NCBI RefSeq assembly: GCF_003627815.1
Contig: NZ_CP032698.1
Location: forward strand, 5,456,001 to 5,520,000
DNA length: 64,000 nucleotides
Reading direction: 5' to 3'
Source: Streptomyces hundungensis
GTDB taxonomy: Bacteria > Actinomycetota > Actinomycetes > Streptomycetales > Streptomycetaceae
Positions 16,682 through 26,104 of this stretch are shown here, in pieces; position 1 is the first letter of the stretch; each line of letters starts with the position of its first letter. Below the pieces are notes generated by a model that did not search any database, was not told the DNA's origin, and worked only from the letters and a program-made list of their open reading frames with translations. Position numbers and translations under genes: made by a program.

Positions 16682-18487
16682 TCAGGCGATGGGGTTGGCC
16701 AGCGTGCCCACCAGCTGGAGGGCGCCCGCCGGGTCGGCCAGGTCCACCATCTGGGCGTTGTCGCGCAGTTGCAGACGGTTCAGACAGGAGAGCGCGAAGT
16801 CGGGCGCGAACAGGTCGTCCTGCTTGAACCGGTCGGCCAGTTCGGGGTGGGAGTCCTGGTAGGCGGTGACGCATTCGGCCACCGTCCGCCAGAACACCGA
16901 CTCCTCCAGGATCCCCTCGGTCGCCAGGGCCGCGTTCAGGAAGCGGAAGAAGCAGTCGAAGACGTCGGTGAACACCGACAGGAGCCGCAGCTCCTCGGGG
17001 ACGTCCGCACGGATCCGCTCCACGGCCGGCGGCAGGACCGCGTCCGGGTCCATCACCGCGATCTCCTCGGCGATGTCCTTGAAGATCGCACGCGAGACCG
17101 TGCCGTCCTCGCCGAGCACCAGGATCACGTTCTCGCCGTGCGGCATGAACACCAGGTCGTACGCGTAGAACGAGTGCAGCACCGGCACCAGATAGGCGTC
17201 CAGATAGCCGCGCAGCCACTCGGCGGGGGCGCGGCCCGACTCGGCGATCAGCGCGCCCGCGAACGAGGCGCCGTCGCGGTCGACGTGCAGCAGGGAGGCC
17301 ATCGTGGCGAGCCGCTCGCCCGGCTCCAGGGACGGCACCGGGCTCTCGCGCCACAGCGCGGCCAGCATCTTGCGGTAGGCGGAGTAGCGGTCGGTGGCCC
17401 GCTCGTACTGCTCGTGGCGGTAGCCGATCGCCGCCCGCTCGCGGATGATCGAGAACCGGGCCGCGCGGAAGGTGTCGTCGGCGGCGATCAGGCCCGCGAG
17501 CCAGTCGTTGATGGCGGGCGTCGCCTCCATGTACGCGGCCGAAAGCCCCCGCATGAAGCCCATGTTGAGGACCGAAAGCGCCGTTTTGACGTAGTGCTTG
17601 GCCGGGTCGCTGGTGTTGAAGAAGGTACGGATCGACTGCTGGGCCAGATAGTCGTCGTCGCCCTCGCCGAGCAGCACCAGACGCTCCTGGGCGATCTCGG
17701 CCGCGAAGGTGACCGACAGCTTGTTCCACCACTGCCAGGGGTGCACCGGGAGCAGCAGATAGTCAGCCGAGTCCAGGCCGCGATCGGCCAGTTGGGCGGC
17801 GAACCGGTCCAGGGCCGGGCCGCCGAGCTCGTCCCGCATCAGCGTCTCGTGGTCGAGCCCCGCGCCCGCCGTGAAGGTGGCGCGGTCGCGGCGGGCCGCC
17901 AGCCACAGCAACCGCACCGGACTCGCGGTCTCGGGGGCGTACGCGAGGTACTCGTGGATGCCGAAGCCGAGCCGGCCGTTGTTGGCGACGAAGCAGGGGT
18001 GGCCCTCCGTCATGCCCGTCTCGATGGCCTGGAAGCCGGAGCGCGCCAGCTCGGCGGAGGTGATCTGAGGCTTCGTCAGTTTGTAGGCGGTGCCGGAGAG
18101 CGTGGAGGAGATCTCCTCCAGATAGACCGGCAGGATGGCGTCGCTCAGACCGAGCGAGGAGCGCAGGTCGAGGAAGAAGTCCAGCGCGTCCAGTGGCAGT
18201 TCGCGCTCCCCGTCGTGGCGGGAGATCGACTCGGGGAAGACCTGCCAGTGGTCGAGGGCGAGCCGGGAGGCGGTGAAGCGGTACTCGACCGGGCCCTCGT
18301 CGGCGCGGACCCGGAAGGGGGCCTCCCCCGGCCGGGTGGTGGTGCTGGAAGCGTGGGGGTCGCCGAGCGGCTCGGGGGTGATCAGGCGCTCGTGGGCGAA
18401 CTCGGCGAGCGCCTTGCGGATCAGGAGCCGGTTGGCCTCGGCCCACAGCTCGGGGGTGAGGTGGGTGACCGCGGTGTCGATGGTCAT
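16682..18487 (-). CDS. desD: Desferrioxamine synthetase, IucA/IucC family (DesD)
   Basis: NRPS-independent siderophore synthetase that oligomerises and macrocyclises N-hydroxy-N-succinyl(acetyl)-cadaverine units into desferrioxamines, using ATP. It has 601 residues. The IucA/IucC domain occupies about 135-400 (HPCFVANNGRLG, HPWQW, TSDPAKHYVKTALSV), and the FhuF-like C-terminal part has PHGENVILVL and IFKDIAEEIAVM. It is last in the leftward desA-B-C-D operon and overlaps desC by 4 bp. Iron control comes from the box upstream of desA. Confidence 0.95.
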   Translation of the reverse strand: MTIDTAVTHLTPELWAEANRLLIRKALAEFAHERLITPEPLGDPHASSTTTRPGEAPFRVRADEGPVEYRFTASRLALDHWQVFPESISRHDGERELPLDALDFFLDLRSSLGLSDAILPVYLEEISSTLSGTAYKLTKPQITSAELARSGFQAIETGMTEGHPCFVANNGRLGFGIHEYLAYAPETASPVRLLWLAARRDRATFTAGAGLDHETLMRDELGGPALDRFAAQLADRGLDSADYLLLPVHPWQWWNKLSVTFAAEIAQERLVLLGEGDDDYLAQQSIRTFFNTSDPAKHYVKTALSVLNMGFMRGLSAAYMEATPAINDWLAGLIAADDTFRAARFSIIRERAAIGYRHEQYERATDRYSAYRKMLAALWRESPVPSLEPGERLATMASLLHVDRDGASFAGALIAESGRAPAEWLRGYLDAYLVPVLHSFYAYDLVFMPHGENVILVLGEDGTVSRAIFKDIAEEIAVMDPDAVLPPAVERIRADVPEELRLLSVFTDVFDCFFRFLNAALATEGILEESVFWRTVAECVTAYQDSHPELADRFKQDDLFAPDFALSCLNRLQLRDNAQMVDLADPAGALQLVGTLANPIA

Positions 18488-19044
18488 CGTGCTGCCGCCT
18501 TACGGGCCAGGGCCGTACGGAACTGTTCACGGGTGCAGAAGGACAGATAGGCGTCCTTCTCGGGCTTGGCGATGCGCCCGGCGATCTCGAAACCGACGGC
18601 CTCGTTCAGGGCGTGCACCGCCGTGTTGGCGACGTCCGGCTCGACGACGACGCGCTCGGTCGCCGGGTCGGCGAACAGCTCCTCCATCACGGCGGTGATG
18701 ACGGCTCGGGTGAAGCCGTGCAGCGGTGCCTCGGTGGGCGCGACCAGGAAGTGCATGCCGACGTCGCCCGGCAACGGCTCGTACAGGCCGACCAGTTCGA
18801 CGTGGCGCGGGTCGTAGTGCTCCATCAGGAAGGCGGGCTCGCCCTCGTGCAGGCCGATGAGCGCGTGATGGTGCGGATGGGCGGTGATCGCCATGTACTC
18901 GCGCTCGACGTCCTGGAGTTTGGCGTCCCCCATCAGCCAGAACGCGGCCTTGGGGTGCGTCACCCAGGAGTGCACGAGCTCGGCGTCGCTGAGCGGGTCG
19001 AGCGGGCGGAAGGTGAGGGACCCGAGGGAGGTCTGGGGGCTCAT
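18484..19044 (-). CDS. desC: N-hydroxycadaverine acyltransferase (DesC)
   Basis: GNAT-fold acyl-CoA transferase that acylates N-hydroxycadaverine with succinyl- or acetyl-CoA to form the hydroxamate. It has 186 residues. The IucB/RimJ-like domain covers most of the protein, with conserved [19 protein letters not shown] and the acyl-CoA loop [16 protein letters not shown] GDVGMHFLV, ending in [15 protein letters not shown]. It overlaps desD and desB by 4 bp on each side, indicating translational coupling. Confidence 0.93.
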   Translation of the reverse strand: MSPQTSLGSLTFRPLDPLSDAELVHSWVTHPKAAFWLMGDAKLQDVEREYMAITAHPHHHALIGLHEGEPAFLMEHYDPRHVELVGLYEPLPGDVGMHFLVAPTEAPLHGFTRAVITAVMEELFADPATERVVVEPDVANTAVHALNEAVGFEIAGRIAKPEKDAYLSFCTREQFRTALARKAAAR

Positions 19045-20336
19045 ATGGCGAACTCCTGGAAGGCGATGGACTTCTCGACCCGGTAGTACTCACGGCCGAG
19101 CAGCTCGCCGATGATGTACGCGTTGCGGTAGGCGCCCATGCCGAGGTCGGGCGAGGTGATCGAGTGGGTGTGCACCCCGGCGTTCTGGAGGAAGACGCCG
19201 TGGCCGGTGGTGTCGATGGAGTAGTTGCGGGCCACGTCGAAACGCCCCCGGCCGTCGCGCCGCAGCCGGTCCGAGACGGGCGCGAGGAACTCCGGCTCGG
19301 CGTACCGGTAGCCGGTGGCGAGCACCAGGCCCTGGGTGCTGAGCGTGTAGTCCTTCTCCTGCTCCTCCTGGCGCAGACCCAGCGTGTACGTACCGCTGGT
19401 GGTGTCGTAACCGGCCGCCGTGAGCGCCGAGTTGGACAGAAGTCTGGTGGGGACGGGACCCTTGAGGCTCTTCTGGTACAGCAGGTCGAAGATGGCGTTG
19501 ATCAGCTCCGAGTCGATGCCCTTGAACAGGCCCTTCTGCGTCGATTCGAGCCGGTAGCGGGTCGCCTCGGGCAGCGCGTGGAAGTAGTCGATGTACTCCG
19601 GGGACGTCATCTCCAGGGTGAGCTTGGTGTACTCCAGCGGGAAGAAGCGGGGCGAGCGCGTCACCCAGTTCAGCCGGTAGCCGTGGACGTCGATCTCGGA
19701 GAGCAGGTCGTAGTAGATCTCCGCGGCCGACTGGCCCGAGCCCACGACCGTGATCGACTGCTTCTTCTGGAGCGCTTCCCTGTGCTCCAGGTAGCGGGAG
19801 TTGTGCAGCAGGTCCCCGCCCAGGCCGCGGCAGGGCTCGGGCAGATGCGGGGGAGTGCCGGTGCCCAGCACGAGCCGCCGGGCGCGGTAGGCCTCGCCGG
19901 TGGTGGTGGCGACGAGGTAGGTCTGGTCGCTCTCGTCGTACGTCACCTCGCGGACGGTCCGGTTGAAGCGGACCGAGCTCAGCTTCGCGGCGGCCCAGCG
20001 GCAGTAGTCGTTGTACTCGGTGCGCAGCGGATAGAAGTTCTCCCGGATGTAGAACGAGTACAACCGGCCCGATTCCTTCAGGTAGTTGAGGAAGGAGTAC
20101 GGCGAGGTCGGGTCGGCGAGGGTGACCAGGTCGGAGAGGAACGGGGTCTGGAGGTGCGCGCCCTCCAAGAACATCCCCGAGTGCCACTCGAAGTCCGGCT
20201 TGGTCTCCAGGAAGAGGCCGTTCAGTTCCTCGATGGGCTCGGCGAGGCAGGCGAGGCCGAGGTTGAAGGGGCCGAGCCCGATCCCGATGAAGTCGTACGC
20301 CTCACCGGTGCCGGGGGTTTCAGGACGCGTGGACAA
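19041..20336 (-). CDS. desB: Cadaverine N-monooxygenase (DesB)
   Basis: FAD/NADPH-dependent N-hydroxylase of the lysine/ornithine hydroxylase family that converts cadaverine to N-hydroxycadaverine. It has 431 residues. The FAD Rossmann motif is near the N-terminus ([12 protein letters not shown], about 18-29), the NADPH motif GSGQSAAE is near 203, and the C-terminal ATGY motif near 341 is typical of the family. The N-terminus overlaps the end of desA by 17 bp. Second gene of the desABCD operon. Confidence 0.94.
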   Translation of the reverse strand: MSTRPETPGTGEAYDFIGIGLGPFNLGLACLAEPIEELNGLFLETKPDFEWHSGMFLEGAHLQTPFLSDLVTLADPTSPYSFLNYLKESGRLYSFYIRENFYPLRTEYNDYCRWAAAKLSSVRFNRTVREVTYDESDQTYLVATTTGEAYRARRLVLGTGTPPHLPEPCRGLGGDLLHNSRYLEHREALQKKQSITVVGSGQSAAEIYYDLLSEIDVHGYRLNWVTRSPRFFPLEYTKLTLEMTSPEYIDYFHALPEATRYRLESTQKGLFKGIDSELINAIFDLLYQKSLKGPVPTRLLSNSALTAAGYDTTSGTYTLGLRQEEQEKDYTLSTQGLVLATGYRYAEPEFLAPVSDRLRRDGRGRFDVARNYSIDTTGHGVFLQNAGVHTHSITSPDLGMGAYRNAYIIGELLGREYYRVEKSIAFQEFAI

Positions 20337-21768
20337 GGTTCTCTCCCAGGTACTGCTCGGCGTGGCCGGCGATCAGATCGAGCACGGCGGCGATGTCGTC
20401 GACGCCCGTCTCGGGGTTGAGCAGAGTGAATTTCAGGTACTGGCGGCCACCGGACTTGGTCCCGGCGACGACGGCCTCACCGGACGCGAACAGCGCCTTG
20501 CGGGCGTAGAGGTTGGCCCGGTCGATCTCGGCGGGCGAGGTGATGGTGGCGGGGATGTAGCGGAAGACCAGGGTGGACAGGGTGGGCTGAACGACGACGT
20601 CGTAGCGCGGGTCGGCAGCCAGCAACTGCCAGCCCTGCTCCGCCAGTTCACACACCTCGTCGAAGAGCGAGCCGAGGCCGTCGGCGCCCATGGTGCGCAG
20701 GGTCATCCACAGTTTCAGGGCGTCGAAACGGCGGGTGGTCTGGAGCGACTTGTCCACCTGGTTGGGGATGCGCTCCTCGGCCGCGCGGCGCGGGTTGAGG
20801 TAGTCGGCGTGGTACGTGGCGTGGCGCAGGGTGCTCGCGTCACGGACCAGAACGGCGCTCGAACTCACCGGCTGGAAGAAGGACTTGTGGTAGTCGACGG
20901 TGACGGAGTCGGCCCGCTCGATGCCGTCGAGCAGCGCGCGGCGGGCCGGGGTCGGCGAGGCGAGCAGACCGCAGCCGTAGGCCGCGTCCACATGCATCCA
21001 CGCCCCGTACTGGGCGCACAGCTCGGCGATCCCGGGCAGCGGGTCGATGGAGCCGAAGTCGGTGGTGCCGGCGGTCGCGACGACCGCCATGGGCACATTG
21101 CCCTCGCTCACACAGCGCTCCAGGGCGCGGGCCAGGGCCAGGGTCTGCATCCGCTTGTCGTGGTCGGTGGGGATTGACACCACCGAGTCCCGCCCCATGC
21201 CCAGGAGTTGGGCGGACTTCTGCACGCTGAAGTGGCTGCACTCGGAGGCGAACACGCGCAGCCGCGCCAGGTCGGTGGTCTTGGCCTCCTCGCGGGCGAG
21301 CAGCAGCGACTGGAGGTTGGACTGGGTGCCGCCACTGGTGAACACGCCGTCGGCGGCGGGCCCCAGGCCTATCCGCCCCGCGGTCCAGTCGATGAGGCGC
21401 CGCTCGATGAGGGTGCCGCCGGCGCTCTGGTCCCAGGTGTCGAGGGAGGAGTTGACGGCGGACAGCACCGCCTCGCCGAGGACGGCCGGGATGACGACCG
21501 GGCAGTTGAGGTGGGCGAGGTAGCGGGGGTGGTGGAAGTAGACGGCGTCGCGGAGGTAGACGTCCTCCAGCTCGTCGAGCACGGCGGAGGTGTCGCCGAG
21601 CGGGGCGTCGAGGTCGATGCGGTCGATGACGGGCGCGAGGTCGTCCACGCCGACGCCGCTGAACGGCCGCCGCGTCGTGGCGAGTTTGCGCGCCACCCGC
21701 TCGACTCCTTCGGTCACGGAGCGGCGGTAGTGCTCCGCGGTCGTGTCGTTGAGCAGGTGCGCACGCAT
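20320..21768 (-). CDS. desA: Lysine decarboxylase (DesA), PLP-dependent
   Basis: Group II PLP decarboxylase making cadaverine from lysine, the first step of desferrioxamine synthesis. It has 482 residues. The PLP-binding Asp is in HVDAAYG and the Schiff-base Lys in [21 protein letters not shown] is the substrate/PLP His region. The start at 21768 has GGAGG directly upstream. First gene of the leftward des operon, with a 19-bp iron box (21796-21814) 28 bp before its start codon. Confidence 0.95.
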   Translation of the reverse strand: MRAHLLNDTTAEHYRRSVTEGVERVARKLATTRRPFSGVGVDDLAPVIDRIDLDAPLGDTSAVLDELEDVYLRDAVYFHHPRYLAHLNCPVVIPAVLGEAVLSAVNSSLDTWDQSAGGTLIERRLIDWTAGRIGLGPAADGVFTSGGTQSNLQSLLLAREEAKTTDLARLRVFASECSHFSVQKSAQLLGMGRDSVVSIPTDHDKRMQTLALARALERCVSEGNVPMAVVATAGTTDFGSIDPLPGIAELCAQYGAWMHVDAAYGCGLLASPTPARRALLDGIERADSVTVDYHKSFFQPVSSSAVLVRDASTLRHATYHADYLNPRRAAEERIPNQVDKSLQTTRRFDALKLWMTLRTMGADGLGSLFDEVCELAEQGWQLLAADPRYDVVVQPTLSTLVFRYIPATITSPAEIDRANLYARKALFASGEAVVAGTKSGGRQYLKFTLLNPETGVDDIAAVLDLIAGHAEQYLGENLVHAS

Positions 21769-21795
21769 GGGTCCTCCGGGGTCGGGGTCTGGAAG

Positions 21796-21814
21796 TGAGG
21801 TTAGCCTAACCTAA
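21796..21814. promoter_or_regulatory. Iron box upstream of desA
   Basis: TGAGGTTAGCCTAACCTAA matches the DmdR1/IdeR-type consensus with inverted arms AGGTTAG/CTAACCT. It sits 28 bp upstream of the desA start codon and should repress desABCD when Fe(II) is plentiful. Confidence 0.92.
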
Positions 21815-21974
21815 GTTTGCCCTCAAGGCGGGGGGTTCGCCCACCCGCCCACCCGTTCGGCGGGGTTGGTCGGTTCGGGGAGGGTCACGTTGGGGTGCGG
21901 CCGGGGTTGGGTGGTGCGGCTGAACTCGCGTCACGGGCAGGGATGTTGCCCTGCCCCGGGGAGCACGGGCCCAC

Positions 21975-22641
21975 CTATTGCACAGTTCCCCGCGCCCCCA
22001 AAACCCCGGTCGTGTGCGGACCGTGGGTGGCTGGTGGTCGCGCAGTTCCCCGCGCCCCTGAACCCCGCTTTCGTCTGCGGGCCGTGCGTGGCTGGTCGCG
22101 CAGTTCCCCGCGCCCCTAAACCCGCTCTCGACCTGTGGGTCGTGGTCGCGTCTCGCGCAGTTCCTCGCGCCCCTAAACCCCCTGTCGTCTGCGGGCCGTG
22201 CGTGGCTGGTCGCGCAGTTCCCCGCGCCCCTAAACCCCCGGTCATGTGCGGACCGTGCTCGCGTCTCGCGCAGTTCCCCGCGCCCCTAACTACTCGGCGC
22301 TGACCAGCACCTCAGCCTGTCATGGGGGTCCCCCTGGCCCTTAAGGCCTTGGGGGAGATTGAGGACGAGCGCCCTTAAGGCGCGATACGGGGTCTGGGGC
22401 GGAGCCCCAGGAGGCCCGGGCCATCGAACCCTGCGCTTACGGGCGGGTGGGTGGGGAAAGGGCCTCGGGGTCTGGGGCGGAGCCCCAGGGGGCGGAACCA
22501 ACCAACCCCCGTCACGGGCGGGTGGGTGGGCAAAGGGGCTCGGGGTCTGGGGCGGAGCCCCAGGGGGCCGAACCGGCCGACCCGCCGCACGGGCGGGTGG
22601 GTGGGGGAACGGGCCCGGGGCGGAGCCCCGGAGGGGGCTGG
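21975..22641 (-). repeat. Composite intergenic repeat block 1 (3' of SIP gene)
   Basis: Starting from the SIP stop codon and reading leftward: several GC-rich hairpins built on GGGGCTCCGCCCCAGACCCC (at about 22390-22630), a linker containing CTCGTCCTCAATC (about 22360-22375), a GCTGGTCAGC-type palindrome (about 22297-22315), then six copies of a unit with core GGGGCGCGGGGAACTGCGCG spaced about 57 bp (22285 back to 21978). Two spacer types alternate between copies. The same order occurs in four other blocks. No ORF here looks coding. Confidence 0.85.
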
Positions 22642-23478
22642 TTAGGCTGCGCGGAGGTCGTCTTCCGTGCGGCCCCGCCGCCAGTACCCCACAAACGTCA
22701 CCCGCCCCCGCTCCAAACCCCGCTCCCCCACGAAGTGCCTCCGCAACGACCGTACATGGGACGCCTCCCCGGCGATCCAGACGTAGGGGGAGGCCCCGGG
22801 CAGGGGGGCCGAGCGGATCGCGTCCAGGGGGGAGACGGAGGGCAGCCACGTCACCCGCGCGTCCGCCGCCGTCACCCGCGGCAGCGCCTCCGGCGTCGCG
22901 GGCGCGGTGATCCAGACCTGGGCGGGCAGCCCGGAGGGCAGCCATTCGAGGATGCCGGCCGCGGCGGGCAGCGCCGTCTCGTCGGCCCAGATGACGACGG
23001 AGTCGGTCCCGGCCGGCGGTCGGAAACGTACCGCCGTGTTGTCCGCGACGGCAGGACCGAGCACCGTGACCCGGCCACCGGCCCGCACCGAACGCGCCCA
23101 GCGGGAGGCCGGCCCGCCGTCCCCATGCAGCGCGAAGTCGATGTCGATCTCGCCGGGCCCGCCCAGGGGAGCGCGGCGCTGCGCCCGGACCGTGTACGAA
23201 CGCATGACGGCCCGTATGCCGTCGGGGAGCGCGCGGTAGGCGGCCCACCAGCCGTCCGCGTCGTCGACGGGCGGAAGGACGGGTGCTTCCTGGCCTGGGT
23301 GCGGCAGGAAGAGGGAGAGGCTCTGGTCGCGGCCCCCGGCGGCGAACGACGAGAGGTCCTCGTCGCCGAAGCCGCCGAAGGTGACCCGCATCAGCGAACG
23401 GCCGAGCCGCCGGGCCCGTACCACGCGCAGATCGAAGAGGCGGAAGGGGGCGATGGCGGTCTCGGCCGGTGCGGGCAT
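22642..23478 (-). CDS. Siderophore-interacting protein (FAD ferric-siderophore reductase)
   Basis: SIP-family flavoprotein that reduces ferric siderophore in the cytoplasm to release iron. It has 278 residues. The FAD-binding barrel (about 10-135) includes MRSYTVRA, the family R-x-Y-T/S motif, and IDIDFALHGDGGPASRWA; the C-terminal NAD(P)H-like SIP domain (about 140-270) has WADETALPAAAGILEWLP and WIAGEASHVRSLRRHF. It follows desE by 2 bp, so they are an operon under the iron box at 24573-24591. The stop codon is immediately followed by the repeat-block hairpins. Confidence 0.92.
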   Translation of the reverse strand: MPAPAETAIAPFRLFDLRVVRARRLGRSLMRVTFGGFGDEDLSSFAAGGRDQSLSLFLPHPGQEAPVLPPVDDADGWWAAYRALPDGIRAVMRSYTVRAQRRAPLGGPGEIDIDFALHGDGGPASRWARSVRAGGRVTVLGPAVADNTAVRFRPPAGTDSVVIWADETALPAAAGILEWLPSGLPAQVWITAPATPEALPRVTAADARVTWLPSVSPLDAIRSAPLPGASPYVWIAGEASHVRSLRRHFVGERGLERGRVTFVGYWRRGRTEDDLRAA

Positions 23479-23480
23479 CG

Positions 23481-24533
23481 TCAGGCGACCTTCTTCGCGT
23501 TCTCGATGGCCTGGGCGAGCGCGTCGACGATGGGGGCGACGCGCGCGTAGGAGTAGATCGGCTCGGTCAGGCGCGGCACGACCTGGTGCGCCTTGACGGC
23601 GGGCAGTTGGGCCCAGGTCGGCTTGGAGCCGAGGTCGGCGGGCTGGAGCGTGCCGGTGCGGTTGTCCATGAGGATCAGGTCGGCGGGGTACTTGCCGACG
23701 TTCTCCCAGCTGAGCGACTCGAAGAAGCCCTGCGAGTCGACCTTCGGGGTGACGAACCGGACGCCCAGCTCCTGGAAGTACCGGGTGTCGCAGCTGCGCT
23801 TGGCCTCGGAGACGTAGAACAGGTCGGGGCTGGCGGAGCCGAGCAGGACCTTGATGCCGGGGTTCGCCTTGGCCGCGGCGCGCAGCCGTGCGGAGGCCTT
23901 CTCGAAGGCGGCCTTGGCGTCGGTGACGTTCTTCGCGTTCAGGTCCGCGCCGAGGGACTTGGCGAGGTCCGCGCGGCGCTGGAGGGCGGCGGGCATGCTC
24001 TGGTCGGCCGCCCACAGCGCGACGCTCGGCGCCAGCTTGAGGATCTTGTCCTTGCTGTTGTCGGGCACGTACCAGAGGACGTCCTTCTGCCACATGTCCG
24101 TGATCAGCACATCGGGCTGGAGCGCCGCGTACTTCTCCACGCTGAACTCGCCATAGGTGTTGCCGATGACCTCGACCTTGCTGATGTCGAGGGAGCCGGC
24201 CTGCACATCGGCATTGCCGTCCTTGGTCTTCGTCGGCCCGAACACGCCCTTGACCGTGATCCCGTAGTCGAAGAGGGCGGCGGCGGTGCCGGTGAAGGCG
24301 ACGATGTTCTTGGGGGCGGCCTTGGTCTGGGCCGTCTGACCGCGGTCGTCCTTGAACGACCAGGGCCCGGACTTCGCGGCCCCCGTGGCGCCGTCCGCCG
24401 ATCCGCTCTTCTTGTCGCCGCCGCCACAGGCGGCCAGCGCGGCACCGATGCCGATCGCGCCGCCCATGGCCAACAGGCCGCGACGGGTGGGAAGGGACGC
24501 TCGGGCGTGGGGCATGACGGTGTCCGCTCTCAT
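23481..24533 (-). CDS. desE: Ferrioxamine-binding lipoprotein (DesE)
   Basis: Periplasmic-binding-type (FepB/FhuD class) lipoprotein that binds ferrioxamines for ABC uptake. About 350 residues. The signal peptide has TRRGLLAMGG followed by lipobox LAAC (Cys36 from the 24533 start), then Gly/Lys linker GGGDKKSG. The binding domain has the long backbone helix typical of class III binding proteins. Start could be ATG 24533 or ATG 24515 (MPHARAS); neither has a strong ribosome site. First gene of a two-gene operon with the SIP reductase, preceded by an iron box. The permease/ATPase partners are not in the window. Confidence 0.92.
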   Translation of the reverse strand: MRADTVMPHARASLPTRRGLLAMGGAIGIGAALAACGGGDKKSGSADGATGAAKSGPWSFKDDRGQTAQTKAAPKNIVAFTGTAAALFDYGITVKGVFGPTKTKDGNADVQAGSLDISKVEVIGNTYGEFSVEKYAALQPDVLITDMWQKDVLWYVPDNSKDKILKLAPSVALWAADQSMPAALQRRADLAKSLGADLNAKNVTDAKAAFEKASARLRAAAKANPGIKVLLGSASPDLFYVSEAKRSCDTRYFQELGVRFVTPKVDSQGFFESLSWENVGKYPADLILMDNRTGTLQPADLGSKPTWAQLPAVKAHQVVPRLTEPIYSYARVAPIVDALAQAIENAKKVA

Positions 24534-24572
24534 ACGTACGTGCCGGTGACCGGCCACTGACGGGGTGCGAAG

Positions 24573-24591
24573 ATAGGTTAGCCTAACCTGA
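24573..24591. promoter_or_regulatory. Iron box upstream of desE
   Basis: ATAGGTTAGCCTAACCTGA shares the AGGTTAGCCTAACCT core with the desA box. It lies 40 bp upstream of the desE start and is the expected DmdR1-type operator. Confidence 0.92.
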
Positions 24592-24651
24592 TCTCTTGTC
24601 CAGTGGTCGGGCCCGGCACCCCGCTTCGGCGCGGACGGCCGTCGCGGCCTG

Positions 24652-24909
24652 CTACCTCCCCAGCAGGGACGCCTGTCGACGCAGCGGCGCGTAGGTGAAC
24701 CGCACCTTGTGCGAGGGGCTCGGCTCATAGCTGCGCCGGCAGCTCCCGCAGTGCCAGTGCCAGCGGTCGGCGGCGCCCGGCGCGGTGGCCGAGGTGTCCT
24801 TCCACAGCGGTGTACGGCTCGCGCAGGTGGGGCAGTTCGGGGGAGTCACCCTGACAGGGTGCGGCCCCGGGTCCCCGCGGCGGTGGCGACGCGGGCGCCA
24901 CCACTCCAT
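24652..24909 (-). CDS. Small zinc-ribbon protein
   Basis: 85 residues if started at ATG 24909; a GTG further in (VTPPNCPTC, about 24849) is an alternative. Two CxxC knuckles (CPTC and CGSC) about 35 residues apart with tryptophans between them (WHWHC) form a plausible four-Cys zinc ribbon. The C-terminus is basic. Function is unknown; nucleic-acid or protein binding would fit. It lies between desE's promoter and acdH on the same strand as acdH, 33 bp downstream of it. Confidence 0.6.
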   Translation of the reverse strand: MEWWRPRRHRRGDPGPHPVRVTPPNCPTCASRTPLWKDTSATAPGAADRWHWHCGSCRRSYEPSPSHKVRFTYAPLRRQASLLGR

Positions 24910-24941
24910 CGGGGGACCCGGGGCCCAGGAGGTGCGAAGGG

Positions 24942-26102
24942 TCAGGCGGGCAGCCCCAGTTCACGGGCGATCAGCATGCGCTGCACCTCGCTCGTGCCCT
25001 CGCCGATCTCCAGGATCTTGGAGTCCCGCCACATGCGGGCCACCGGGTACTCGTTCATGAAGCCGTAGCCGCCGAAGATCTGCGTGCCCTCGCGGGCGTT
25101 GTCCACCGCCACCGTCGAGGAGTACAGCTTCGCCAGCGCCGCCTCCTTCTTGAACGGCTCGCCGTGCACCAGCCGGGACGCGGCGTCACGCCAGCCCACC
25201 CGCGCCATGTGCGCCCGCAGCTCCATGTCGGCGATCTTGAACTGGATCGCCTGGTTGTCGCCGATCGGCCGCCCGAACGCGTGCCGCTCCTTGGCGTACT
25301 TCACCGACTCGTCCACACAGCCCTGCGCGAGTCCGGTGGCGAGCGCCGAGATCGCGATGCGGCCCTCGTCCAGGATGCGCAGGAACTGGGCGTACCCGCG
25401 GCCCTCCTCGCCCAGCAGGTTCGCCACCGGGACGCGGACGTCCGAGAACGACAACTCGCGGGTGTCCGAGGCGTTCCAGCCGACCTTCGAGTACGGGGCC
25501 GCGACCGTGAAGCCCGGCGTGCCGGACGGCACGATGATCGAGGAGATCAGCGGGCGGCCGTCGTCCTTGCGGCCGGTGACCGCGGTGACGGTGACCAGAC
25601 CGGTGATGTCCGTACCGGAGTTGGTGATGAAGCACTTCGAGCCGTTGATGACCCACTCGTCGCCGTCGCGCACCGCGGTGGTGCGGGTGCCGCCCGCGTC
25701 CGAGCCGCAGTCCGGCTCGGTCAGGCCGAACGCGCCCAGCGCCTCGCCCGAGCACAGCCTCGGCAGCCACTGGCGCTTCTGCTCCTCCGTGCCGAACCGG
25801 AAGATGGGCATCGCGCCCAGCGAGACGCCCGCCTCCAGGGTGATGGCCACCGAGGAGTCGACCCGGGCCAGCTCTTCGAGGGCGATGCCGAGCGCCAGGT
25901 AGTCGCCGCCCATGCCGCCGTACTCCTCGGGGAAGGGCAGCCCGAACAGGCCCATGCGGCCCATCTCGCGGACGATCTCGTACGGGAACTCGTGGCGCTC
26001 GTAGAAGTCGCCGATCTTCGGGGCGATGACGTCGTGCGCGAACTCCTCGACGGTACGGCGGAGTTCCTCGTGCTCGGGGGTGAGACGGTGGTCGAGGGGC
26101 AT
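24942..26102 (-). CDS. acdH: Acyl-CoA dehydrogenase, branched-chain type (AcdH)
   Basis: FAD-dependent acyl-CoA dehydrogenase, 386 residues, most likely oxidising isovaleryl- and other branched-chain acyl-CoAs. Motifs: substrate loop FGLTEPDCGSDAGG (about 125-138), FITNSG, and C-terminal GEGTSEVQRMLIARELG, which retains Glu at the canonical base position. The start at 26102 has CAGGAG upstream. It follows HMG-CoA lyase by 2 bp and is last of a leucine-type operon. I recall the S. coelicolor orthologue being studied for branched-chain acyl-CoA oxidation. Confidence 0.92.
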   Translation of the reverse strand: MPLDHRLTPEHEELRRTVEEFAHDVIAPKIGDFYERHEFPYEIVREMGRMGLFGLPFPEEYGGMGGDYLALGIALEELARVDSSVAITLEAGVSLGAMPIFRFGTEEQKRQWLPRLCSGEALGAFGLTEPDCGSDAGGTRTTAVRDGDEWVINGSKCFITNSGTDITGLVTVTAVTGRKDDGRPLISSIIVPSGTPGFTVAAPYSKVGWNASDTRELSFSDVRVPVANLLGEEGRGYAQFLRILDEGRIAISALATGLAQGCVDESVKYAKERHAFGRPIGDNQAIQFKIADMELRAHMARVGWRDAASRLVHGEPFKKEAALAKLYSSTVAVDNAREGTQIFGGYGFMNEYPVARMWRDSKILEIGEGTSEVQRMLIARELGLPA

Positions 26103-26104
26103 GG

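Noticed and set aside
21975..22290. Regularly spaced repeats that look like a CRISPR array
   Set aside because: Units are about 57 bp apart, but the spacers are themselves repeats of two types that recur in other blocks, and no cas genes are present.
21866..22303. ORF of 145 codons with repeating AVPRAP-type peptide
   Set aside because: It is the translation of the intergenic array; the same peptide appears wherever the array is read in this frame.
16682..24591. A larger siderophore biosynthetic cluster beyond desABCD/desE
   Set aside because: Flanking genes are primary-metabolism genes; no NRPS, PKS or further siderophore genes are visible.
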